Positions 22,466 to 33,125 of a DNA stretch of 64,000 nucleotides are shown piece after piece. How positions within the stretch are numbered: position 1 is the stretch's first letter; each line of letters starts with the position of its first letter. The stretch is taken from contig NW_004955425.1 of NCBI RefSeq assembly GCF_000276665.1, forward strand, positions 22,257,125-22,321,124, given 5' to 3'. A program made the position numbers and the translations under genes. The notes under the pieces are model-generated. The model had not been told where the DNA came from. It was given only the letters and a program-made list of their open reading frames with translations, and ran no database searches. Source of the stretch: Chinchilla lanigera (Eukaryota; Chordata; Mammalia; Rodentia; Chinchillidae).

Positions 22466-24202
22466 CCTACATTTCACCCCCAGCCGTTGCTCATTCTGTC
22501 TAGACTTCCTGCCACCCCCAGCTCCCCTGTGGCTCTCCTCTTGCCATTCCTCTTCACTCCAGCGTCCGGTGCTGGGAAGGCTGCCTTGCTCTCCACTCTG
22601 AGCAGCCCCTGAGTTGAGGAACATGCTGAGCCCTGACTTTCCTTGGCCCCTAATGTTGAAGCCACAGCCCTGCCCAGAGAATGTGGCTGGGTCATTCTGT
22701 GCCCCTGGAGGACACCAGGAGGACTGGGGGCCGGGGGGGCACCTGGATCTGTGGCATCTCTCCAGCGAGGTTTTTCCTAAGTTGCATGAAAGCTCACCAT
22801 CGTGACTGTGGCTCTCTGTCCTCACTCAGTGCCAGCTATGCTTCTGTTCCGAGCATTGCTGAGAAACCCCAGGAAGGGTCATTTCTTCCTGATACAGAGG
22901 TGGGCACTTGGCCTAGGTACAGCAGAGGTTTGCGCTGTGTCTCTCATTCTCTGTCTGCTTCCATTAGGGACCTGTAGTTAGGGAAAGCAGATGTATAGTT
23001 TGACCTGCAGTCCTTTCTCAGGCCCGTCCACATCCTGCTAAGGTGGGGAGTTCAGATTAGCTGCAGAGTATCACACTCAGAGAACGGGGCAAACACTGTG
23101 TTTTCTGCACTAGCTCCGCTGCTTAGTTCACTGCTTATCATCAGTGCCTGGGACAGCGCGTAGGATGTGGAAGACAGCACATGGTTTAAAATAAGTGAAT
23201 GAACAAATGAGCAAAGGGGAAAACCACACACCAGGAGAGATGCTCATCCGGTGTGCTGAGCACAGGGCTAACATCAGCGTCTCCCAAACACTGTTGTCCT
23301 GTTTGCTGTTGTGTAACTGGGCAGTTGTAGAAGATGTAGAAGCGTGGCTGTGGTGTCTTCTCCACAGGACGGAAGGGAACTTGCCCTGCTGAGATTCTCT
23401 CTTGTCAACGATCTTCATTTCCATTCTTCATAAGACACTAGAAACTAAAACCATGAAATAATATGATTTAAATCCCGATCATACAGCCTTCTTTTAGTTA
23501 GTAGTGGTATTTCCCAGTCACAGTTACCTTGTACTATACTGAAACAAGACCACTGGAAGGAAATGGTGCTAGAGCTAGTGACATCTGTTTCAGCAGCTGA
23601 GTTGGCAAACAGCTGGGCAAATGCCATCTCACTCCAAAGCCCAGGGCAGATAGTAGGGCTCACTGAGCCTGCTTGTCCTGTTTTCTTTCCACTAGAGTTT
23701 CCATTGTTATGTTCTAAGATTGGAGGCCAGCGCCACAGGACATCTGTTGGCTCTGCCTGCTGCACCCTCGACAGCTGTCCGCGATTCCTTGGTTGTCCTT
23801 GATTGTTGTGTACACTGGGCATGTCTCACATTCAATGGATTTAGAGTTCTAAATAGTAATTGTGTTCTTTAAAAAAAATTGAGGTTTTATTTTATCCATA
23901 ATAGAATAGAACTCATTAGATTTTCTTATTCTACACAAGATGAAAAAATTTGCATTGTCATTAGACATATTATTATTTCTTTCCAAAATTGTTTACCTTT
24001 AAATAAAGTTTTATTTAACTATTAACTGGTTTATCTCTGTTACTACATGATTGTTCCAGATTTGAGAGACAAAATAAAATTAATATTTTCAAAACAATGT
24101 CAGCTATGTATATGGGCCTTCCATTGGGATGATGGTAAAGTTCTGGAACTAGCCAATACTGATAGCTACACAACATCGTGAATGCACTTAATGTCGCTGA
24201 AG
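22466..24202. other. No gene seen; possible distal ARSB 3' UTR
   Basis: No exon, RNA gene or strong repeat is recognisable. The first kilobase is fairly GC rich and unique, the rest AT rich. AATAAA occurs at 24002-24007. If ARSB uses distal polyadenylation, part of this would be transcribed. Confidence 0.4.
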
Positions 24203-24209
24203 GTTTCTT

Positions 24210-24294
24210 TTTTCTTTTTGGTACTGGGAATCGAACTCGGGACCTTGTGCTTGCCAGGCAGGCGCTTGTGCTGCTGAGCTATATCTCTGGCCCA
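24210..24294 (-). mobile_element. ID-like tRNA SINE (antisense)
   Basis: TTGGTACTGGGAATCGAACTC and GCTGCTGAGCTATATCTCTGG are the reverse complement of the ID consensus, preceded by the T-rich complement of its tail. Confidence 0.88.
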
Positions 24295-24524
24295 ATGTCA
24301 TTGAATTGTACATTTAAAAATGGTGAAAATGGAGATTTTTATCACAATTTTTAAATTTGCCAGTGTTATGGTATATCACATATCAATAAATCTGTTAAAA
24401 CATAGCAATCACATCAGCTAAAATGTGTCTATAATGTGTTTATAAGATGCATTATAAAATAGGGTGTGGTGGGAGGTCAAGGAAGGGCAGGTGTGAAAGC
24501 AAAGCGCTAGTAAGAGAATGCATT

Positions 24525-24910
24525 TGTTTTCTTTTGCTATGTGATAAGTTCCCTCCAAATCTAGCAGTTTAACACGGTTACATTTCATCTATGTGACCCT
24601 CAGTGAGGGCAGGGCTGGGGTGGGGGCAGGGGGCTTCTGCCTCAGGGTCATATCTGGGTGTGGTCTGTTCCTTGCCAGGAGGGTGGGCATTAGCATGGGC
24701 TGCTTGCTGTCCTCACATGGAGTGGGTCACGCCACCAGAGCAGTAATCTGGAGGAGAACGAGTAGGGTGCTATGGTGCCTTTTGTGACCTGGTCTCCAAA
24801 GTTACACACTGCCGTGTCCACCTTTTTCTGCACTCCTTATGAACACTTCTCTAAGTCTACTCCATAGGCAAGGGGAGAACCCCAGCTTTTGAATGGACTG
24901 TTAGAGTCAT
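24525..24910 (-). mobile_element. MLT1-like MaLR LTR (antisense, diverged)
   Basis: TTTGTTTTCTTTTGCTATGTG, then AATCTAGCAGTTTAACACGG, a GTCCTCACATGGAG-like segment and AAGTTACACACTGCC follow the antisense MLT1 order. Old and diverged. Confidence 0.45.
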
Positions 24911-24999
24911 AGGCACAGTCGTCTCCTGTGGAGTAAACTGTCTGATCGAGTCACGTGCATCTACCAACTGCTGCTACTTTAAGAGAGGTGGCAGAAACA

Positions 25000-25175
25000 G
25001 AATCTCTCCTGTTTAGAGTTTGAATGACTATGGGCAAATCACTTAGCCCTCTCTGTGCCTCAGTTTTTCCCTGATAAACTGACAGCTGGAATTGGATAAT
25101 CCTTACAGTCTTACTTTCCATAATAGTTCCCGGCACACGGTAGATAGCCTATAAATGCTGGTCAGTTGACTCTGA
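25000..25175 (+). repeat. MIR element
   Basis: ACTATGGGCAAATCACTTAG, CTGTGCCTCAGTTTTTCCCTG, then CCCGGCACACGGTAGATAGC: the conserved MIR order including its 3' end. Confidence 0.75.
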
Positions 25176-25275
25176 AATGATTGAATTCTATTGCAAGGGT
25201 GTGAAATAACACTGTGCTAAAAATTTGCCTGAGATTGTGCTCAAATTTTAAAACAGAATTTATTTTAACAAGGAT

Positions 25276-25600
25276 TATGCTGTGGTTTCCATCTTGAACG
25301 TCCCCAAGGTCCAAGTACTGAAGATTTGGTCCCCTTCCCATAACACACAGGGGTGTGTTGGAACCTGTGGCAGGCAGGGCCTAGGTGAAGGAAGTAGGCA
25401 TTAAAGCTCTGCCCAAGACTTTCTGTGTCCTCCTGCTTCCTCCTGCCATGAGATGCTGCCTTCCTCCAGCATGCACCCACCGTGATGAACTACGGCCCTA
25501 CGCTCGAAAGCACCTGGCCAGACAACCACAGTGGAGCCCCCAGCTGTGCTGCAGAATTACCTTTCCTCATGTGTTCATTACAGTAACAGAAAGCTAACAG
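25276..25600 (+). mobile_element. MaLR-type solo LTR (sense, diverged)
   Basis: Starts TGTGGTTTCCATCTTGAACG and ends ACAGTAACAGAAAGCTAACA. The middle carries GTGTTGGAACCTGTGGCAGG and CCTGCTTCCTCCTGCCATGA, typical of the MST/MT group. Confidence 0.6.
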
Positions 25601-25714
25601 ATGTCTTAAAGCCAACAGGTTGTTTTAGATCTGCTAAATTTTTTGAGTGTTTGCTATACACCAGACACTATACTACATACTTTAAACGGATGGTCTTTTA
25701 AAATATAATTTAGA

Positions 25715-25818
25715 GGGCCTGGGGACTTAGCTCAGCGGCACAGCACCTGCCTGGCAAGTGCGAGGTCATGAGTTCGATTCCCGGTACTGGAAAACAACAA
25801 CAACAACAACAACAATTT
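25715..25818 (+). mobile_element. ID-like tRNA SINE
   Basis: GGGCCTGGGGACTTAGCTCAG to GAGTTCGATTCCCGGTACTGG with an (AAC)n tail. The B-box core GTTCGATTC is intact, so this copy has both internal promoter boxes. It interrupts a MIR-like segment. Confidence 0.9.
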
Positions 25819-25984
25819 AGAAATAATCGGAGGTAATATTGGTAAAACCCATTCAAATTTAATTATATAACTATACTATATTAATATAAATTTCATTTTT
25901 TAATATCCAGTCTTTGTCTAAGAATAAAGTTATTTAAATAAAATAAATGTAATTATTTTATGTCATTTTATGAGGCACATTAGA

Positions 25985-26410
25985 AAACTCAAGTGTCTAT
26001 CAACAGACAAAAGGATAAACAAGATATATACGTAGTGGGATATTATTCAGTTATTAAAAGGAATAGAGTTCTAATATATTCTACAGTGTTTGGAAACATT
26101 GTGCTAAGTGAAAGAAGCCAGACACAAGGTGATAAATATTGTATGATTTCACTACTTTACATTCCCACCAACAGGGTAGACAGGTTCCTTTTTCCCAGCA
26201 GGTTCACCAGCATTTGTTATTGTTTGATTTCTTGATAATAGCCCTTCTTTCTGCAGTAAGACAATATCTCAGTGTTGTTTTAATTTGCATTTCTCTAACG
26301 GCCAGAGATGTTGACGTATTTTCAAGTATTTGTTAGCCATTTTTACATCTTCTGAAAAGTGTCTGTTCATTTCAGTTGTCCATCTTTCGATTTGGTCTTT
26401 TATTTTGGGG
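25985..26410. mobile_element. L1 ORF2/3' UTR fragments in opposite orientations
   Basis: From 25990 to about 26150 the sequence reads in sense L1 direction (TGTCTATCAACAGACAAAAGG, GATATTATTCAGTTATTAAAAGG). From about 26155 it switches to antisense (TTACATTCCCACCAACAGGG, ATTTGCATTTCTCTAACGGCC). The two parts come from neighbouring places in L1, so this is an inversion junction or two abutting copies. Confidence 0.65.
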
Positions 26411-26419
26411 GAGGGTCAC

Positions 26420-28345
26420 TTTTTTGTTACAAACATTGTAATATTTACATTACAAATTACAGATACATTTCTTATTATGGTTCTAGCCCTGTAGTAACTG
26501 AAGCCCCTTCTTTGCAAAGGGTGAAAGAATTAACTGTTTTAGTAACTGTACATTTTGTATACTTTTAAGCAACTATTAAATATTACAGAAAAATAATATA
26601 CATGGAGGCTATAGTGCAGTACCCTATTTACAGTACAGCTGAAGATAAAATTTAAAACAATCAAGTTTGAATGTACGTAACTGTTAGTGCACTGACTGTA
26701 TTATGTCCAAAGGGAACAAATTACATATTTTCCTGCCCCAAACAAGACCTATGTAGTGGCCTGCAGTGACTGAAAAAAAAAAATCAGATACCTGGTTTAC
26801 TTCTTTTTTTGAAGAGCTCACATGGAGGGAACATTATTCAATAAAATGCATTTATCAGTTTTCATATTGCTAAACAAAGTGGGGGTCCATTTGACTTTAT
26901 TACCCCATTTAGAAAAATAGTAAGATGGGCTATAACTTAGATGCTATTAATACTCCTTTTCTTCCTGGAAATGTGGGACTGTTTTCTTGTGGTTAACTTA
27001 CTAAAATGTGGAATGTACACCTCAGATAACAGAAGAAAGTTTGCCTGAATATTGTAGCTAAGCATAAATATATTTATATCTTTCTAAAAATGTTTTTCAG
27101 AAAGGCCAAATTAATAATTTCTAATTTTTTCACACATGTCTACTGTCCCAGTTTGGAGAAACTAGATGGTTAACTGTGGGTCCAGATAGTCATTTGTCTT
27201 ATTTCTAATGATGAGAAATGATTACCTCCAACTTTCCAGTGAAACAATTACACACAGATCTCATTTTCCCTTTCTGTTGCTGAAACATTAGTCAGAGGGA
27301 CACATGCATATTATTAAAAATCAAGTTCAAAACACTTAAAATAATTTTGTGTTACAAATTTGACTCTATCATAAGTCTCTTGGTTTTTGGGAGTCATACT
27401 GGGCTGGTTAAATGCTCCAATTCCACTGTTATTAACATTTAGGAAGCAGAAGATTCCAGCTCACTCAAACTGGAGATTTAGTCACTACAACACTGACTTC
27501 TGGTTGGTTCTGTAGGTTCAGTGAAGTCTACTCCTCTTCCTCTAGCAGAATTTGCTCCTGGATTCTGTGGTTCATTCTTTGGCAACTTTTTAGCTATTGC
27601 CATGAATATTTCGCTTACATTCATCGATGTTTTAGCTGATGTTTCCATGAATAATAAACTGTTGTCATCTGCATAGGACTGTGCTTCCTGGGAATCTACA
27701 GCTCTTTTATTTGCTAGATCAACCTTGTTTCCTGATAAAGCTATTACAGTGTTAAGACTTGCTTGCTTCTGGAGTTCTTTAACCCAGTTTTTTGCTCTTG
27801 CAAAAGATTCCCCATTTGTGATATCATATACAACTATGGCTGTTTGTGCTTCTCTGTATTACATTGGTGCTAGGCTGTGGTATCTTTCTTGACCAGCTGT
27901 ATCCCATATTTCAGACTTTACTGTTATGTCATCAAGGCACACAGTCTGGGTTAGAAAAGCAGCCGCAATGGTACTCTCTTGAAATTCATGGACTGGCCTT
28001 TCACAAAATGAAGCACTAGGCTCAATTTGCCAACAGCAGATTCTCCCAGAAGTACTAGTTTGAACTGGCATGTTTTATTTCCAGTATTTGGCCCATTAGG
28101 TCTTGTTGCTCCTCAATTAGCTACGTCCAAATTTGAAAGAAATCCCTAGTTTCAGACTCCTAAATGAACTGCCAGGATGGAAGGTGTCGATATTTTTGTT
28201 TCTGGAGGTAAAGAAATCTCCGTCCTGGCAACCTAGCAAAGGGCTTGTCTGAGAGTCTTTCTGCACAGGCCGAGGCCCTTTCTTCCTGGGAATGGAGGGA
28301 TCGACAGAGAGCTGCAAGTCCCTGAACCTGGGCTGAGCCTGAAAG
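26420..28345 (-). pseudogene. RAB5A: RAB5A processed pseudogene
   Basis: The minus strand carries an intron-less copy of the RAB5A mRNA, including 5' UTR-like (about 28125-28345) and 3' UTR-like (26420-27477) parts. RAB5A is the small GTPase of early endosomes. The coding part (28124-27478) is recognisable from [12 protein letters not shown] through GESAVGK, the intact switch II motif [27 protein letters not shown] and the C-terminal CCS prenylation motif. It is dead. The start codon is lost, Arg4 is TGA (28113-28115), one base is deleted in the QFHE region (near 27991), a stop follows SLAPM (27859-27861), and the P-loop serine is leucine. A short T run at 26420 is the probable trace of the poly(A) tail. 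Confidence 0.93.
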
Positions 28346-28348
28346 ATC

Positions 28349-28392
28349 GCCACGAGTTCGAGGCCAGCCTGAGCTACACAGCGAGACCTGTG
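28349..28392 (+). repeat. B1 fragment
   Basis: GAGTTCGAGGCCAGCCTGAGC to ACAGCGAGACC is the right part of B1, abutting the 5' end of the RAB5A pseudogene. Confidence 0.65.
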
Positions 28393-28549
28393 GTAAACCC
28401 GGGCCTGGCACAGTGGCTGGCGGCCCGGAGTCGTAAGTCATGGTTGTGGAATTAATGAACAAGGCATGCCTATTTTACAGGTATGGAATTTGAGGCAGAA
28501 GAGATTGAGTATCTTGTTCAAGAGCATGCCTATTTGGTGATGAAGCTGG

Positions 28550-28620
28550 ATTTTTTTTTTTTCCCCCTTGAGACAGGGTCTCACTATGTAGTTCAGGCTG
28601 GCCTTGAGCTCACGGTGTAG
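28550..28620 (-). mobile_element. B1 fragment (antisense)
   Basis: A T run, then CTTGAGACAGGGTCTCACTATG and GGCTGGCCTTGAGCTCACGG: the 3' part of an antisense B1. Confidence 0.8.
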
Positions 28621-28634
28621 TCCAAGGGGGTCAT

Positions 28635-31100
28635 TTTTTGGAGTTCTTCATAAATTCTACATATTTAGAATATGTAGAATTCCACAGTCTTCTGTCTGTG
28701 GAATAGGTGGCAATTTTTTTTCCTGTTTTATAGGTTGTTTCTTCACTCTGTTATTTTCTTTGCCGTGCAGAAGCTTTTTAATTTGATTTTATATCTTACT
28801 ATGCTAATGAACTTGGTTATTCTGGAGTCTTTCGGTGAAACTTTTTGGATCTTCTATGTAGAGGATCAAGTCATCCGCACACAGTGATAATTTGACTTTT
28901 TCCTGTCCTATATATATCCCTTTTATTTCTTTTCTCTTGCCTGGTTGCTGTGGCTAATGTTTTGAATACTATATTGAATAAGAGTGGTGATAGTGAATAT
29001 CCTTTCCTGATTTTAGAGGGAAACCTTTTAAGTTTTTCCTCATATAATGTAACTTTGGAAATAGATTTGTTGTTATTGACTTGTATCAGATTGAAATAAA
29101 GTTCTTCTATACCTATTTTCTTCAGGGCTTTTTAAAAAAATCATTAATGGATGTTGGATTTTGTCAAAGGCTTTTCTGTATCTATTGAAATGATCATGTG
29201 ATTTTTGTCCTTGCTTCTGTTTATGTGATGTATTACATTTATTGATTTGCATATGTTGAGTTATCCTAGCATCTTGGGGATGAAGCATGCCTTAGTCATA
29301 ATGTATGATCTTTTTGATGATTTGTTACATTCTATTTGCCAGTATCTTGCATCTATGTTCATTAAAGAGATCGGCTTGTAGTTCTCTTTTTAGGTTGGAC
29401 CTTTGCCTTGTTTTGAAATCAGGATAATGCTTGTTTCCAGGAATGACTTAGGGAGTACTCCTTCCTTTCTCAATTTCATTAAAGTGTGAGGAGTAATGGT
29501 ATTAGATTGTCCCTGAAATTCTTGTAGAATTCAGCAATGAATCCATTGGTATCTGGGCTTTTCTTAGTTGGTAGGGTTTTTTTTTATTATTATTATTAGT
29601 GTTTCAATTTCATTGCTTGTTATTGGATTATTCAAGGGTTTTTTTTTATCACTTCTTGTCCTTTTGGCTAAGATCAAGTATGGATTATTCAGGGTTTTTA
29701 AATCTTTTGGTTCAGTTTTAATAATTTTGGCAGTGTCAGTTATGATTTCAGCCTTTTTGTTTCTAATTTCATTGATTTGGGTAATTTTTGGCTAAGGGTT
29801 TCTATTCTTTCAAAGAACAAGCTCTTTAATTCATTGATTCTTCTTTTTTTTTTTTTTTTAGTCTCAATATCATTAATTTATGCTCTGTCCTATGTAATTA
29901 CCCTCCTTCTGCTGGCTTTGGATTTGGATTGTTCTTGTTTTTCTAGAACCTTGAGATGCATCATTAGATTACTTATTTGGGCTTGCTCTGTTTTTACGAT
30001 GTAAGCATTCACAACTGTAAACTTCCCCCTTAGGACTGCTTTCATTATGTCCCATAAATTCTGGTAAATTGTGCTGGCATTATCGTTGTTTGATTCTAGG
30101 AAATAATTTCTTCCTTGATTTCTTTCGTTGGTTATTCAGGATATATTGTTTGATTTCTATGTGTTTGTATTATTTCTGTGGTTTCTTTTGCTATTGATTC
30201 TAGTTTCACTGCATTATGATCTGATATGCATAGGATAATTTTGATTCTTGTGCATTTACTTAAGCATGCTTTATTGGCTAGTATGTGGACTATCTGGTCT
30301 GCAAAATTCAATGTGCTGCTGAGAAGAATATATATTCTTTCGGGTGTACCATTCTGAATATTAAGTCCATTTGTTGAAGTTTTGGCTCAACTCCGATATT
30401 TCTTCATTGATTTTTTTATCTAGTTGATCTGTCGATTTCTGAGAATGGGGTTTTGAGGTCCTCTACTATAATTGTGTTGATGTTTATCTGATCTTTTATT
30501 TCCAGTAGTGTTTTTGTTTTATAAAGTTGAGTATGCTGGTATTCAGTGCACATATGTTTATGATTGTTTTCTCTTCCTGTTGAAGTGTTCCCTTAATCAA
30601 TATGTAGTGACCTTCTTTGCCCCTACCAGTTTTAGCTTGAAGTCCACTTTGTCTGAAAATAGGATAGCTACTGCTGCTTGTTTTAAAGTTCCTGTTACAT
30701 GTAATATTATTTTCCATTCTTTGATTTTTAATCTATGAATTTCTTTTTGGCTTCAGTGTGTTTCTTCTTTTCGGCATACCATTAGATTTTGTTTATTGAT
30801 CCATTCTACCAATCTGTGTCTTCATTGGTGAATTGAGACTACTTATATTGAGAGTTATTACGGAAAGGTATTGACTTATTCCTGTCATTGTTTTATTTTT
30901 CTCTTGTGGATTCCCGTTTTCTTGCTTCTATTTAACTTTTTACCCTGCTGGTGTATTCATTCTATCAGACATTTGTCACTGTTAGCTTCATTATCTCTTT
31001 CTATGATATTTGAGAATATTTTGAGTATTGGTTCTATGGTCATGAATTTTTTAAGTGCTCTTTGTCATGGAAATACCTTATTTTTCCATCAATTTTGAAA
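28635..31100 (-). mobile_element. L1 LINE, ORF2 remnant (antisense)
   Basis: Long antisense L1 tract. Reading the minus strand from high to low coordinates, the endonuclease part appears near 30717-30500 (KEGHYILIKGTLQQEE), the reverse-transcriptase part near 29180 ([15 protein letters not shown]), and the C-terminal part near 28770 (complement of GCCGTGCAGAAGCTTTTTAA). The stretch between RT and C-terminus is shorter than in an intact L1, so an internal deletion is likely. All frames are broken. A small U2 snRNA fragment sits inside it at 29648. Confidence 0.85.
29648..29680 (+). pseudogene. 3'-truncated U2 snRNA pseudogene fragment
   Basis: Thirty-three bases match the 5' end of U2 spliceosomal RNA, including the run CCTTTTGGCTAAGATCAAGT, with a few substitutions in the first 12 bases. 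The match begins at U2 nucleotide 1 and stops just before the branch-point-pairing GUAGUA. It is flanked by direct repeats (TGGATTATTCAAGGG at 29624, TGGATTATTCAGGG at 29681), so it was inserted into the antisense L1. It has no promoter or 3' box and is not functional. Confidence 0.8.
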
Positions 31101-32600
31101 GATATTTTGCAAGACGTATCAGTCTGTTGGAAGCTGTTTTATTGTAGGGCTTGAAACACTTCACTCCAAGCTCTTCTGGCCTTTAAGGTTTGTGTTTTCT
31201 GCTCTAATTTTAATGGGCCTCCTTTAAATGTGTTTTATTGCTTTTGTCTAAGTTTTTAACAGTTGGTCCTTGTGTCAGACTTCTAGCACAGTGGTGATAA
31301 ACTTACAGCACACATGCTGAAGCCAACCATTTGTTATCATTGAAAAATCTCTAAAAAGATTTGCTATCACTGTTTTAGGATTTTTACCATGATGTGTTTT
31401 TTTCTGATTGTGGCTATCTGGGGTTCAATATGCCTCGCTCATATGTATGTTAAATACTTCCCCCATATTTGGAAAGTTTTCTCTTATTTCTGTAAGCAGA
31501 TCTTTTATGCCATTTGTGCTGTCTTCTTATTTTTCACTAATCCCCATTAATCTTGTATTAGTCTCCTTTGCATCATCTAGCAGCTGTTAGACTCATTTTT
31601 CATGTTCTCTTCTTAATTAAGGTATCTCTCATTAGCTGGTCACCAACATAGGCCCTGTTCTAGTTCTGACACTCTGTCACTGATTGGTCCCTTCTGCTGC
31701 CCATACTTTCAGCAAAAGCTTTAATCTCCTAAATTTCTGTTTGGTACCTCTTCAGGGACTGTAATTCTTTGCTAATGTGGTCATTCATGTTTTGTATCAT
31801 TTTGTTGAGCTCAACTTGCTTTTATTAGTGTCTTCTGTAAACTCACTGATCATTTTGTTTATGAAGTCATTATCTGTTTAGTTATATCTTCTTTGAGTTC
31901 ACTGAGTGCTTCATTGATCTTTCCTTTTTAAATCTCTTCTTCTGTCTTTTCAGATAATTTTGCTCTCAGTGTCCCATGGATTAGCTTTGGGGGAGTTGAG
32001 AGTTTTTGGAGGTATTTTGCTGTTTACCTCTCCATGTTTCTATTGTGTTTTGTTTTGTTTCATGCTGAGGTTTGTGTGTTGATTGAAGTGGAAGACTTCA
32101 TTGCTAGTATGGAGAGCTCTTTAGTTAGTGCCTGCTTTTCAGTGATGCACTCTGAATTTGACTAACTATAGGTCTTTACCTCTGTCCCAAGATCTACCAC
32201 TCCATTTACTTGCGAGGGGAGGCTGCAGTGTATTTGGCCTAGAACTCATTTCTCTGGGATTGGGCCACAATCTCGTTAATGACACAAAGGCAATCCAGAT
32301 TGGCATACAGAAAAAACAATTAATAGCAACAGCTATGCTACCTCAGCAATAGCAATAAAATCAGTGACAATAATAGTGTCAAAGGTCAGCTAGATATGGA
32401 CATACCCTAAGAACCAATAATGTACCAACCTTAACCACAGAAAAGAGATCTATAGTTAATATAAATACTAAGACATGAAATGTCAATATGCAGTAAATAA
32501 TGAGTGCAACAGCTATACCTCTATTGACAATAGAAGAGTATTCAACAGCAATAGCATAGAGTTAACTATGTTAAAATTCATAAAACTCAATGGTTATACT
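31100..32600. other. AT-rich sequence, probably 5' part of the antisense L1
   Basis: Continues without a clear break from the antisense ORF2 remnant. TTCTTTCTGTAAGCAG-like and CCATTAATCTTGTATTAG-like blocks resemble antisense sequence 5' of ORF2 in old L1 copies, but I cannot align ORF1. No gene is seen. Confidence 0.35.
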
Positions 32601-32621
32601 AGTAGAGGGTGGAGAAGCAAA

Positions 32622-32883
32622 TGAAAAAAATACATCTTTTTATTTTAAAGAGAGAGAGGAAAATAAAATAAAAATGGTACAGAACTGCAAAACAAGATGA
32701 TAGGAAATCAACATTGGTTATTATATTGCTTTTTGTTATCTTCAAAGTAGTTGCTCAGATTACCAGATACAGGCATGCAAAGTTGATCAAACAATATAGG
32801 CACTGTTCCTTTTAATGAACTAACAGAAATTAGTACAATTAGCTATCTTGTGCATATATAGATATATTCTTTTGAAAAAAATA
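32622..32883 (-). mobile_element. 5'-truncated L1 3' end with 11-bp TSD
   Basis: An insertion bounded by exact copies of TGAAAAAAATA (32622-32632 and 32873-32883). It starts with a T-rich stretch (complement of the poly(A) tail), then sequence shared with 38444-38762: AAAACAAGATGATAGGAAAT and GTAGTTGCTCAGATTACCAGA. The minus orientation follows from the T-rich end. Confidence 0.7.
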
Positions 32884-32984
32884 AAATTTGAAAACATCAA
32901 TGGAAGATCAGTAGGAGGAAAAGTGAGATAAGGATCTGTTTGAGGAATAAAAGGAAATTAATAGTGTTAGATAAAAGTAACAAA

Positions 32985-33125
32985 AGAATAACAAGAAAAA
33001 AGAAAGAAAAAACCACCATCAAAATAAAAGATAAAGGTTTAAAGGAGAAAAGAAAGAAAAAAAAAGAGAAAAAACCCCAAACTTCCAAAAAGCCAATGAA
33101 AGAAAAAAAGAAAGGAAAAAACTGA
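32985..33125 (+). repeat. Polypurine A/G-rich stretch
   Basis: Almost continuous A and G with a few C/T over 140 bases. The open frame across it (lysine-rich) is low-complexity and not a gene. Confidence 0.8.

Noticed and set aside
21959..22612. 217-codon open frame just after the ARSB stop
   Set aside because: It lies in the 3' UTR, contains the likely poly(A) signal, has no recognisable domain, and its length is plausible by chance in GC-rich sequence.
25715..25800. Possible tRNA gene
   Set aside because: A and B boxes are present, but the sequence cannot form a full cloverleaf acceptor stem and ends in a microsatellite tail; it is an ID SINE.
27859..28071. Functional RAB5-like GTPase
   Set aside because: The frame is broken by stops and a frameshift, the start codon is missing and there are no introns; it is a processed pseudogene.
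29648..29680. Functional U2 snRNA gene
   Set aside because: Only the first ~33 nucleotides are present, with no promoter elements or 3' box.
32940..33125. Lysine-rich small protein
   Set aside because: The frame is a low-complexity polypurine stretch.
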